From Victivallaceae bacterium (GTDB lineage: Bacteria > Verrucomicrobiota > Lentisphaeria > Victivallales > Victivallaceae), in contig JAQVVK010000044.1 of NCBI GenBank assembly GCA_028698975.1, forward strand, positions 1 to 13,021: 13,021 nt of DNA, in the 5' to 3' direction. The notes under the pieces were generated by a model. It was not told where the DNA came from. It did no database searches and was given only the letters and a program-made list of their open reading frames with translations. Positions 1 through 7,536 of this stretch are shown here, in pieces (the first letter of the stretch is position 1; every line of letters begins with the position of its first letter). The position numbers and the translations under genes are program-made.

Positions 1-2191
1 CCATGGTATTGGGGTTGCCGCGCTTGATGCCGCGAGCCACCGCCAATTCCAACTCGACATACTGGCGGTAACGCTCCTCGGTGGCGAAGCGGCTGTTGGC
101 GAATTCCGGTATGGAGCCTTCGGCTTCGTTGATCGCGCCCCACGCCTTGACCCACGGGGCCTCTTTGGCGCGGCGAGCGGCGGCGTCCTCGATCGCTTTG
201 AGCTTGGCCGGGTCGCTGAACGGCAGCGTGATGGTGGCGTAGTCCTGCCGCTGGAAGTCATCGGCCAGACAGGCGTACCAGACAATATTGTTGAGCACGG
301 TGAAGCCGAAGCTGGGTTTTTCCATGCCTTTGACCAGATTGCGGTCGCCGCGCAGCAGCATGGTGCTGAAGCTCTCGATGCCGTATTTGGCCGATTCCTT
401 GGCCACCAGCTCCTCGGTATCGGCGTAAGCTCCGCGCGAACCGATACCGATGCGGCGGTAACGCTCGAGCACTTCGCGGTAATTCTGGCTGGTGCTGAAC
501 ATATCGATGTAGGCGTTGGCAAACAAATTCTTGTGCTTGTGGGTGTTGTCGAGGAAGTCCATCACCGCGAAGCGGAAGAATTCATAACGTCCTTTGCCGT
601 TGTTGAGCTGATAGCGGTTTTCTATGGTGAAAATACCGCGCGGCATCTTTTCAAAGTCGAGCGCGACGGCCGCCCGGCCCTTGTCATCGGTGGTGAACGA
701 GTTTTTTTGGCTCCGGATCTTGCGTCCGAAGAAATCGCGCACGATGGTTTCGACCTCTCCACGAACTTGGGGTTGGCCGGTGGTGATCTCCAGTTTGGCA
801 TCGGCCTGCGCGCCGGTGGCAAGAAGGTTGTCTTCGGCCGAAGTGGTGAGCTTGCCGACTACCGGCGTCGGCTCGTAATCGGTGGCGTGGTCGCCTGCTT
901 CGAGCTGAATTGCGTCGATGTGGCAGTTGGCCGGTTCGTTTGACGAAGCCGAAAACGAGAAGTAATGCGGCTGAGTGACCTCGATTTTGAACGTGTGTGA
1001 GTAACGCGTCCACTCGCCGCTCAGATCGATTTTCTTAACATCGTGGATCTTGGCGTCGAAGATGCTTGAACCGGGCGGCATCATCAGGTTGTCGAGCATA
1101 AGTTGCTGTTTGCCCGGTTTGTCGGTCTTGGCGTACAAGCTTACCGTATAAGTGCCGGGGGTGAGGATCACCGGATGCACGGCAATATGGGTGGTCAGCC
1201 CCGCGCGCCGCCGATCCGAGAGAATGCGCAGCGAGTGACTGCCGTCAAAGGCTTCCTTGTCGTCGATGGCCAGCGGCTTGGTGTCCCACAATGGCTGGCT
1301 GTAAACTCCGCCGCCGATATGGGTCTGCCACAGATAGCTCCAGCCCTGTTCAAACGAATTGTTGGAAAGCAGGTTTTTGTCGCCGCGATACGGCAGACGG
1401 AGGCGGTCTTCTTTCCAGAAGTCATAGCGGCCGACCTTGGTGGTCACTCCCACCGGGGTGTTGTCTGCCGCGACTTCGACCGAACCCGGATTTATCACAA
1501 AGTCGATCGATTTGGCTCCGGCGGCCGGTTTCACGCCGATCCATACGGTGTAGCGTCCGCCGGTGGAGGCCAGTGTAAGTTTGACCGGGGCCGCGAATTT
1601 AACGGTTACGGTCTTATCCGGCCTTTCGGCGAAGAAGGTGAGTTCCGAAGCCGAGCCGTCAAACAGCTTCTTGTAAAAAGAGGCGTCGGCGCGATAGGGC
1701 GGCTGCGCAAAGCTCTTATTATCGATCTTGATGACCGAGCCGCCGAAAAACTCGCCGATGAAAATCATCTTGAGTTCGCAGCCGGTCAGTCCTTCTTCGC
1801 GGCCGAGCGATGCGTTGACCAGCCCGTCGTCGCGCAGGCTGAAGTCAAACTTCAGACCGGGCAGCTCCGGGTAGGTGTATTGTATAACCTTTTGGTTTTC
1901 GCCGGCGGAGCGAACTCCGTTGAGGGTTTTGCCGTTGAAGTCGGCGGTGATCGCGCCGTAACGCATTTTCTGATCCGGCGAGAACCAGTTGGGGGTGCCG
2001 TTCAAAAAGAACTTGAGCGACATGCCGCTGCCCTGAAAGCAGGTTACCGCTTTGCCGGGCACGCAGGTCGTGACCGTTTTGCGGAGCGATGAGGAGGCCT
2101 TGAACGGCGGTTCGTAGCCGGGAAATTCGTCGGCATAAGCCGCCAATCCGAGCAAAAGCCCGCCTATCAGCGCATATTTTGAGCTGAGCAT
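1..2191 (-). CDS. Secreted glycoside-hydrolase-like protein with CBM4/9-like module, C-terminus beyond window
   Basis: The frame is open from an ATG at 2191 to the left edge, giving 730 visible residues; the 3' end is missing. A signal peptide occupies residues 1-20 (hydrophobic GGLLLGLAAYA, likely cut before DEFPG). Residues about 45-235 form a beta-rich domain. Residues about 273-440 look like a CBM4/9 carbohydrate-binding module (NLLSNNSFEQGW start, DGSHSLRI, AIQLEAGDHATDYEPTP end). Residues about 445-545 look Ig-like. From about 555 the sequence resembles the start of a TIM barrel (FANAYIDMF), with WGAINEAEG at 684-692; Glu689 after Asn688 is placed like the acid/base Glu of clan GH-A. 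The partner nucleophile would lie outside the window, so I cannot name a GH family. An AAGG lies about 10 nt before the start. It is the third gene of a minus-strand operon, 50 nt after the previous stop, and probably acts outside the cytoplasm on a polysaccharide. Confidence 0.8.
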   Translation of the reverse strand, partial: MLSSKYALIGGLLLGLAAYADEFPGYEPPFKASSSLRKTVTTCVPGKAVTCFQGSGMSLKFFLNGTPNWFSPDQKMRYGAITADFNGKTLNGVRSAGENQKVIQYTYPELPGLKFDFSLRDDGLVNASLGREEGLTGCELKMIFIGEFFGGSVIKIDNKSFAQPPYRADASFYKKLFDGSASELTFFAERPDKTVTVKFAAPVKLTLASTGGRYTVWIGVKPAAGAKSIDFVINPGSVEVAADNTPVGVTTKVGRYDFWKEDRLRLPYRGDKNLLSNNSFEQGWSYLWQTHIGGGVYSQPLWDTKPLAIDDKEAFDGSHSLRILSDRRRAGLTTHIAVHPVILTPGTYTVSLYAKTDKPGKQQLMLDNLMMPPGSSIFDAKIHDVKKIDLSGEWTRYSHTFKIEVTQPHYFSFSASSNEPANCHIDAIQLEAGDHATDYEPTPVVGKLTTSAEDNLLATGAQADAKLEITTGQPQVRGEVETIVRDFFGRKIRSQKNSFTTDDKGRAAVALDFEKMPRGIFTIENRYQLNNGKGRYEFFRFAVMDFLDNTHKHKNLFANAYIDMFSTSQNYREVLERYRRIGIGSRGAYADTEELVAKESAKYGIESFSTMLLRGDRNLVKGMEKPSFGFTVLNNIVWYACLADDFQRQDYATITLPFSDPAKLKAIEDAAARRAKEAPWVKAWGAINEAEGSIPEFANSRFATEERYRQYVELELAVARGIKRGNPNTM

Positions 2192-2241
2192 GTTAAACCT
2201 TGATTGTGTTTTGAAAAAGTGGAACCGAAATAGCGTTTGAC

Positions 2242-2874
2242 TTAGAGGTTGCCGGGGATCATGGTGATTTCGGCCGGATTGTCCGCGCCGTTGGCGGTCA
2301 CCTTGAGATGAAATCCATAGCGGAAATCAGGGGTGATGGCCAACACACTGTTGGCATTGTCGGGCACTTGGATGGAAAACGCCATTTTCGGGTCGCCGCT
2401 GTAGCATTTGATCAGGCGGACATCGCGCAGCTCTTGCTTGTCGGCCAAGGAAATCGCCTTGCCGTCAACCAAAACCTTGCCTTTGCTGAGTTCGCCGACG
2501 ATCAGCGCAAGATGGATCTGCAAATTACCGTCCGGATCGACGGCGGCCACTTTCATGAAATTTTCGGCGGTAAGTTCGCAGCGCAGCGACGCGGCGGGAG
2601 CGTCGGCGAATTTGTAGACGCAGACCCGTTCGGATTCGCGTTCCTGCTTGGCGGCCAGCTGCTTTGCGCCGATCTGGATGACCACTCCGCCCAGACGTAC
2701 ATTGCCCTTGTTGAGCACCAGCGTCGGGGTATTGGTAAAAGGCAGCTGCATGGTGAGGTTGGGGCCGTGAAAGAGGGTCATGACTTTCCAGTTTTCGACG
2801 TTGCCTGGCAGTTTGGCGGCGCACAGTGCGGCGCAGGTTCCGACGACCATCATCATTGCGATCATTTTTTTCAT
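2242..2874 (-). CDS. Small secreted protein resembling the N-terminal domain of the adjacent glycoside hydrolase
   Basis: A 210-residue protein with a signal peptide (MKKMIAMMMVVGTCAALCAA, cut before KLPGN) and no membrane segment afterwards. The start is fixed by AAGGAG at 2882-2887, 7 nt upstream. The mature part has a beta-strand-rich composition. By eye it aligns over nearly its full length with residues 54-225 of the downstream glycoside hydrolase: T-P (49-50 versus 66-67), R-x-G (60-62 versus 77-79), K-x-L (71-73 versus 88-90), V-x2-Y-x5-P (84-93 versus 102-111), and G-E-x3-G-x-V followed by D-x-K (127-139 versus 146-159). It lies between the pseudopilin and hydrolase genes in one operon. 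A role as an accessory glycan-binding or enzyme-associated surface protein is inference; I recognise no named family. Confidence 0.82.
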   Translation of the reverse strand: MKKMIAMMMVVGTCAALCAAKLPGNVENWKVMTLFHGPNLTMQLPFTNTPTLVLNKGNVRLGGVVIQIGAKQLAAKQERESERVCVYKFADAPAASLRCELTAENFMKVAAVDPDGNLQIHLALIVGELSKGKVLVDGKAISLADKQELRDVRLIKCYSGDPKMAFSIQVPDNANSVLAITPDFRYGFHLKVTANGADNPAEITMIPGNL

Positions 2875-2936
2875 GGCACTACTCCTTGGTTTTGGTTTTG
2901 CCGTTGTTTTTTAGAAAATTCGTGAACACTTGCCTG

Positions 2937-3728
2937 TTAGTTGAAAAGATACTCGTCGCTGTCCCAAGTCTGGTTGTCCTTGACGCTCTGCACGCTCATG
3001 TCGGAATGCAGCGCGTTGTATGAGCCGCCATGTTTTTTGCCGAAGGCGGCGCGTTTGGTAACCTCGCTGCCATAGGTCATGCGGGCGGCGTTGAGAGCGT
3101 TGGAGTCGGTCACCAAAACATCCCCGATGGTATGTGTGTAGATACCGAAATACGGCAGCTCAAGCATCAGCGGGCGGCCGCCTTTGAGACCGGAGATGCG
3201 TTTGGGGTTTACCAGCGTCGTACATCCGGCGGAGAAATATCCCCATCCGTAGCTGTCTTTGGAGGAGGTGTTGCCCTCGGGTTCGCAGATCGGAGCATAG
3301 CTGGTGGCGCACAGTTTGGAACTTTGCCCGTTGGTGCCGCCCGCCGCCTGAGCGATCGGGCAGTACAGTACGCTGCTCAAAGAGAGGAACGACAGGTTTT
3401 TGAGGGCGCCGGCCGCATCGGTTTTGTATGCGTCATAAAAATCGTCGTTAGGCTGCCTCCCCAGATATTCATCGACCATCAGCGACCAGCCGAAACGGGA
3501 GATATGCGGGGTGAGGAAGTCATTGTTGTTGCCGGTATACATCATCACGGCCTGACCGACCTGCTTGAAGTTGCCGACACAACTGGTTTTGCGGGCCGCC
3601 AGTCGCGCCTTGTTCAGCGCGGGCAGCAGCATGGCCGCCAAAATTGCGATGATGGCGATCACCACCAGGAGTTCAATCAAGGTGAAACCGAAGTGCCGCC
3701 CGGGCCGGATGCAAGTTGATTCTTTCAT
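2937..3728 (-). CDS. Type II secretion/type IV pilin-like pseudopilin, H-X9-DG class
   Basis: A 263-residue protein opening with a 14-residue basic leader ending in Gly14, then FTLIELLVVIAIIAILAAML, the classic prepilin peptidase site with Glu at +5 and a hydrophobic helix at residues 15-37. PALNKAR follows, as in the large pseudopilin sets of Lentisphaerota and Planctomycetota. The C-terminus holds a degenerate H-X9-DG signature: His followed by nine residues and Asp-Met instead of Asp-Gly (KHGGSYNALHSDM). Four or more cysteines in the body may form disulfides. The start is supported by AAAGGAG at 3734-3740. It is the first gene of the minus-strand operon with the small secreted protein and the glycoside hydrolase, so it probably forms or anchors an extracytoplasmic structure linked to them. 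The substrate role is unknown. Confidence 0.9.
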   Translation of the reverse strand: MKESTCIRPGRHFGFTLIELLVVIAIIAILAAMLLPALNKARLAARKTSCVGNFKQVGQAVMMYTGNNNDFLTPHISRFGWSLMVDEYLGRQPNDDFYDAYKTDAAGALKNLSFLSLSSVLYCPIAQAAGGTNGQSSKLCATSYAPICEPEGNTSSKDSYGWGYFSAGCTTLVNPKRISGLKGGRPLMLELPYFGIYTHTIGDVLVTDSNALNAARMTYGSEVTKRAAFGKKHGGSYNALHSDMSVQSVKDNQTWDSDEYLFN

Positions 3729-3782
3729 GGTATCTCCTTTGTTTTAGGATTCAGGTTGCCTTTTATTTGTGTCAACAGTCAT

Positions 3783-3791
3783 ATTATACCA
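3783..3791 (-). promoter_or_regulatory. Extended -10 promoter for the pseudopilin/glycoside hydrolase operon
   Basis: Read on the minus strand, this is TGGTATAAT, a perfect extended -10 (TGn plus TATAAT). No good -35 lies 16-18 nt upstream, which is common for extended -10 promoters. Transcription would start near 3776, giving a leader of about 48 nt that contains the AAAGGAG ribosome binding site. Confidence 0.6.
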
Positions 3792-3854
3792 CGGATCGTC
3801 ATTTAAAACATTACCTGTAGTGACATTTTTTATCCGATTAGTGCCAAAGGGGTG

Positions 3855-3891
3855 TTTTTTGCCAAAAACTCTCCGGTTTTTGCCGTAAAAC
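3855..3891. repeat. Direct repeat with 21-bp spacing, candidate AraC-family operator
   Basis: TTTTTGCC occurs at 3856-3863 and again at 3877-3884, exactly 21 bp apart, with A-rich sequence after each copy (11 of 16 positions agree in the wider units starting at 3855 and 3876). Two half-sites in direct orientation two helical turns apart is the usual layout for AraC-family activators. A weaker third copy, TTTTTGCG, lies at 3931-3938. Phased T-tracts causing DNA curvature are an alternative reading. Confidence 0.4.
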
Positions 3892-3959
3892 GGGGGTGTT
3901 TATGGTGAATCGAGGTGAAACACGCGGTTGTTTTTGCGTTGTCGCAGGTGTAATCCGAT

Positions 3960-4000
3960 TTGAAAAAAGCTCTTGACATGCTATTTTAAAAAGATATCGC
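3960..4000 (+). promoter_or_regulatory. Probable promoter of the rhamnosidase operon
   Basis: A perfect TTGACA lies at 3973-3978, but the best -10 at workable spacing is weak (TATCGC at 3995-4000, 16-bp spacer). A second reading is TTGAAA (3960-3965), 16 bp, TATTTT (3982-3987). A strong -35 with a poor -10 would suit an activator-dependent promoter. The choice between the two is not settled by sequence. Confidence 0.4.
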
Positions 4001-4027
4001 CAGCCGTCCTATCCAATCCTAAAACCA

Positions 4028-6418
4028 ATGGCACTGATTATGAATCAAGGTTACTGTATTTGGAGTGACGCCGAATCCGGCGTAAAAGATGTTTACCGGA
4101 TCTTTCGCAAACGCTTTACCTGCGCCGCCCTTCCCGAGGCGGCCAGACTGGAGATAGCGGCGGATTCCAGTTATGCGGTCTATGTCAACGGCGTGCGGCT
4201 GCCGGTGCAGCAGACCGCCGACCTGCCGGGTGACAAGACTTTCTCGACAGCCGCGCTGGACGGCCTGTTGCGCGAGGGCGAAAACGTGGTCGCGGTGGAG
4301 GTGCATTTTGTCGGCGAGGATTTCCTGACCGTGCAGGCCGGCGTTCCCTATCTGATGGTACGGATTTTTGGCGACGGCAAGCTGGTGTGTGCCACAAATA
4401 ACACTTGGAAATGCGCCGACAACCCGGCCTATTTCCCGGAAAAGGCCGGCAAGACTTCGCCTTTGCTCGGATTTGCTTTTATGTATGATTCCCGCCGGGC
4501 GATGAATTGGCGGGCCGTTGATTTCGACGATTCAGCGTGGCGGAGCGCGATTGCGGTCGAGGCCGCCTCCGGGTGGAAAATGAGTCCGCGCCATGTGCCG
4601 CAGCTGCTCGAATTGCCGGAGCCGGAGGTTAGAATGGTGCAAGCCGGGGTGCTGCGGCGCGAGTCGGAGGCGGCGAGTTTGGGCGCAACTTGTATCGGCG
4701 ACTGGCTGGCCCCGCTGCGTTACGATGAAATATTTGAGGAAGACAGTCTGCCGTGGGATAAGACCGGGCTGATGTTTCCGGATATAAAGATCGCGGCAGA
4801 CGGTGAGGCTGCATTGAAGTTCCGCCCGCTCTCGCGGCGTCCGTCCGCCAACGGCTTTTATGTGATCGCCGACCTCGGGCGTGAAACGGTCGGCTTTGTG
4901 CATCTGAAACTTGACGCTCCGGCCGGGACGGTGGTTGACATCGCCTTTGGCGAACATCTTGACGACGGCCGGGTGCGTTGCTGTATCGGCGGAAGCAGCT
5001 ACGTCGACCGCTATATCTGCCACTCGGGAGTGAACGATTTTATTTATGTGCACCGCCGTCTGGGGGCGCGTTATATCGAGCTGCATATAACCGGTCTGGC
5101 CGCCGACGCCGCGCCGGTACTGCACTATATCGGTGTGGTGCCGTTGCAGATACCCTTGCCGCCGGAGTCGAAGTTCGAGAGTTGCGACCGGCTGTTGGCG
5201 CACACCCGCCGGGTCGCGGTGGATACGCTCAAACTTTGCATGCACGAGCATTACGAAGATTGTCCGTGGCGCGAACAGGGGTTGTATGCCTATGATTCCC
5301 GCAACCAGATGCTGTACGGCTATTATGTCTGGGGCAATTACGATTATGCGGCGGCCTCGCTGGATCTGCTCGGCAAATCGTATGATGGCGAGCGTTATCT
5401 TGCCTTGACTTCGCCGGGCCGGATCAAGGTGACCATACCCGCGTTCACGATGGTGTGGATTACCGCGCTGTACGAACACCACTTGTTCAGCGGCGACGCC
5501 TCGCTCACTTGCCGCTGGCTGGGGCAGATTGACGCGATAATCGACCGGGCTTTGGCGGAGGCCGACCCGGATCGCCCCGGCCTTTATCACCCCGGTTCCG
5601 GCAAAAAGATATGGAATTTCTGCGAGTGGAACGGCGACCTCTCCGGTCGCGGCGCGTATCTGGCCGCTCCCTACAACCTGTATTTGTACGAGGCTTTGCG
5701 GTCGGCGGCGCGTCTGCACGGATTTTCCGGCAACCATGAGCGGTCGGTCGAGCTGGATAAACGGGCCTCCGCGCTGGCCGCCGAGCTGGATAAACGCTTA
5801 TGGCGCGACGATCTGAAGTTGTACGGGGCATCGGACGACGCCTCGGAAAAGATTTTCTTTGAACACATTCAAACGGTGATGCTGGCCGACGGACTGGTGC
5901 CGGAAGCGCGGGTCGACGCCCTGCTTGAGGCGATCAGCAGCGGTACGCTTTGCCAGATCGACCTCAGTGCGCTGCGTTATCTGGTCAAGGCTCTGCTGAA
6001 TTGCGGGGGCAGGGCGCGGCGGCTGCTCAACGATTATTTGCAGCGGATTTTTGACCCGATCGTGCTCGGCGGCGCGACTTCATTGTGGGAAACCCGGCAC
6101 GGAAGCGAGGATTTTTACCGTGCCGGAAGTCTTTGCCACGCATGGAGCAGCGTCATGCCGTATTACTGCGGTCGCGGCTTGCTCGGGGTGCGGCCGTTGG
6201 AGCCGGGGTTCCGCCGTTTCGAGGTTAAGCCTTGCCGGGGCGGCTTGACTGCGGCTTCGGGCGAAGTGCCGACTTCGCATGGAAACATCCTTGTCGAGTG
6301 GCACGATGTGCCGGGCGGAATCGCGCTTTCGGTCGGTCACCCGGCCGGTACCGAGCCGGAAATCGCGTCCTACGAAGAAACCCCGGTTGTCAGTGTAAAG
6401 AAATATTTGATAGGGTGA
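4028..6418 (+). CDS. Alpha-L-rhamnosidase, GH78, cytoplasmic
   Basis: A 796-residue enzyme expected to release terminal alpha-L-rhamnose from oligosaccharides. The N-terminal beta-sandwich carries the GH78 pattern IWSD, SSYAVYVNG (residues 47-55) and DFDDSAWRSA (165-174). The (alpha/alpha)6 barrel holds DCPWREQGLYAYD with Asp411, Glu416 and Asp423. Their 0/+5/+12 spacing matches, from memory, Asp567/Glu572/Asp579 of Bacillus RhaB. SLWET (Glu688) matches the catalytic Glu841, followed by SLCHAWSS (His704). A C-terminal beta-domain starts near GLLGVRPLEPGF. There is no signal peptide, so it works on imported sugars. The start is uncertain: no Shine-Dalgarno precedes ATG 4028, and an in-frame ATG at 4040 (MNQGY) is equally possible. 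It leads a plus-strand pair with the SGNH hydrolase and is divergent from the secreted-hydrolase operon. Confidence 0.92.
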   Translation: MALIMNQGYCIWSDAESGVKDVYRIFRKRFTCAALPEAARLEIAADSSYAVYVNGVRLPVQQTADLPGDKTFSTAALDGLLREGENVVAVEVHFVGEDFLTVQAGVPYLMVRIFGDGKLVCATNNTWKCADNPAYFPEKAGKTSPLLGFAFMYDSRRAMNWRAVDFDDSAWRSAIAVEAASGWKMSPRHVPQLLELPEPEVRMVQAGVLRRESEAASLGATCIGDWLAPLRYDEIFEEDSLPWDKTGLMFPDIKIAADGEAALKFRPLSRRPSANGFYVIADLGRETVGFVHLKLDAPAGTVVDIAFGEHLDDGRVRCCIGGSSYVDRYICHSGVNDFIYVHRRLGARYIELHITGLAADAAPVLHYIGVVPLQIPLPPESKFESCDRLLAHTRRVAVDTLKLCMHEHYEDCPWREQGLYAYDSRNQMLYGYYVWGNYDYAAASLDLLGKSYDGERYLALTSPGRIKVTIPAFTMVWITALYEHHLFSGDASLTCRWLGQIDAIIDRALAEADPDRPGLYHPGSGKKIWNFCEWNGDLSGRGAYLAAPYNLYLYEALRSAARLHGFSGNHERSVELDKRASALAAELDKRLWRDDLKLYGASDDASEKIFFEHIQTVMLADGLVPEARVDALLEAISSGTLCQIDLSALRYLVKALLNCGGRARRLLNDYLQRIFDPIVLGGATSLWETRHGSEDFYRAGSLCHAWSSVMPYYCGRGLLGVRPLEPGFRRFEVKPCRGGLTAASGEVPTSHGNILVEWHDVPGGIALSVGHPAGTEPEIASYEETPVVSVKKYLIG

Positions 6419-6492
6419 TTTGCCGGGCGGTAAAAAAGCCATGGGTGCCGTGTCACATATCATAAATAATGTGTTTTTAGGGAGATTTTGCC

Positions 6493-7536
6493 ATGTACGA
6501 ATTGTTTGATCGCGTTCAACATATGGTGTTGGGCGAAAGTGTGCTTTTTGAAGAAGGCCGGGAAACGGTCTATCTTGCGTTGCCGGCGGAGCGGATTGTG
6601 CGCTGCGTCAACCGGATGAACGGAGCCGAATTTACCGAAGGGCGTGATTTTGCTTTCGATCCGGAGCGCGGGGCTTTGCGTCGTTTGCCCGGTTCGCGTC
6701 TGCCCCTGTTTCCCGCGGCGTTGCGTTACCCCAAACGGGAGAATGCGATATTTTTCCCCGCGCCGGGAGCCAATGCGTTGGAAAGCGGCGAAAAATCACC
6801 TACCGGTCTGTGTTTTTACGCCGAGGGTGCTTTTTTCGCCGGTTATCAGGCGGAGATCGACTATGTGACTTCGGCCGCGCTGCCGGAGGCGGAGAGCACG
6901 GCGGGAAAACTTCCGGGATTGAGGCGGATTCTTGACTCCGGCCGCCCGCTTTGCGTCGCGTTTGTGGGCGACAGCATCACCAACGGCTCCAACGCCAGCG
7001 CGAGGGTGGGCGCGCCGCCCTATCAGCCGCCTTATGCCGGGCTGGTCGCGCAGCGGCTTTCCGCGGTGTTCAGTCAGGTGCGGATGAATAATTCGGCGGT
7101 GGGCGGCACCGCGAGCTGCAGCGGGGTGGAGCAGCTGGAGAAATGTTTGTCTCACATGACCCCGGATGTGCTTTTTATCGCGTTCGGCATGAATGAATTG
7201 CTGGCTCCGGCGGAAAATTACCGGGCCAATCTTGTCAAAATAATGGAAACCGCAACGCAAGCCAATCCGGCGATGGAGTTTGTGCTGGTCTCCCCCATGT
7301 GCGGAAATCAGGATTGGAAACTTACTCCTCCCGAGAAATCACGCGAACTCTCCGCCGTGCTGCGTGAACTTGCCGCCGCTCAGGGGCGCAGTTATGCTTC
7401 GGTCAACGAATTTTGCAGCCAGATGACGCACGGCAAGAATTTCTTTGACGTCACCGGCAACGGGGTCAATCACCCAAACGACTTTTTGCATCGGGTGTAT
7501 GCTGAGGCGGTGTGGCGGGCTTTGGATCTGGATTGA
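6493..7536 (+). CDS. SGNH/GDSL-family hydrolase (probable carbohydrate esterase)
   Basis: A 347-residue protein. The C-terminal half (about 152-347) has the SGNH blocks: GDSIT with nucleophile Ser161, GGTAS (Gly204/205), GMNE with Asn234, and NHPNDFLH near the end, which offers either Asp330/His333 (D-x-x-H) or His327 as the final catalytic residues. Residues 1-150 form a separate beta-rich domain often seen before such hydrolases. There is no signal peptide, so it is cytoplasmic. AGGGAG at 6479-6484 supports the start. The gap after the rhamnosidase is 74 nt with no terminator, so the two are probably cotranscribed; a weak CACAT/ATGTG inverted repeat (6454-6473) lies in that gap. Removal of acetyl or other acyl groups from rhamnose-containing oligosaccharides is a context-based inference. 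The last 71 bases overlap the convergent regulator gene. Confidence 0.88.
   Translation: MYELFDRVQHMVLGESVLFEEGRETVYLALPAERIVRCVNRMNGAEFTEGRDFAFDPERGALRRLPGSRLPLFPAALRYPKRENAIFFPAPGANALESGEKSPTGLCFYAEGAFFAGYQAEIDYVTSAALPEAESTAGKLPGLRRILDSGRPLCVAFVGDSITNGSNASARVGAPPYQPPYAGLVAQRLSAVFSQVRMNNSAVGGTASCSGVEQLEKCLSHMTPDVLFIAFGMNELLAPAENYRANLVKIMETATQANPAMEFVLVSPMCGNQDWKLTPPEKSRELSAVLRELAAAQGRSYASVNEFCSQMTHGKNFFDVTGNGVNHPNDFLHRVYAEAVWRALDLD

Larger units (their letters stand above)
3729..4027. promoter_or_regulatory. Divergent intergenic control region
   Basis: These 299 bases separate the minus-strand pseudopilin operon from the plus-strand rhamnosidase operon and hold no gene. Besides the promoters and the 21-bp repeat listed separately, there are two copies of ATCCGATT (3832-3839 and 3953-3960) and two of GGGGTGTTT (3849-3857 and 3893-3901, 44 bp apart). 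The region is richer in A+T than the flanking genes. It is the likely target of the AraC-type regulator encoded nearby, but which protein binds is inference. Confidence 0.5.

Noticed and set aside
1103..2092. 329-codon plus-strand open frame, with a second one at 533-943
   Set aside because: Both are antisense to the glycoside-hydrolase-like gene, whose minus frame has a signal peptide, CBM motifs and a continuous 730-residue reading. The plus frames have no recognisable domains.
4532..5737. 401-codon minus-strand open frame
   Set aside because: It lies opposite the GH78 gene, where catalytic motifs are clear on the plus strand. Long antisense frames are common in GC-rich coding DNA.
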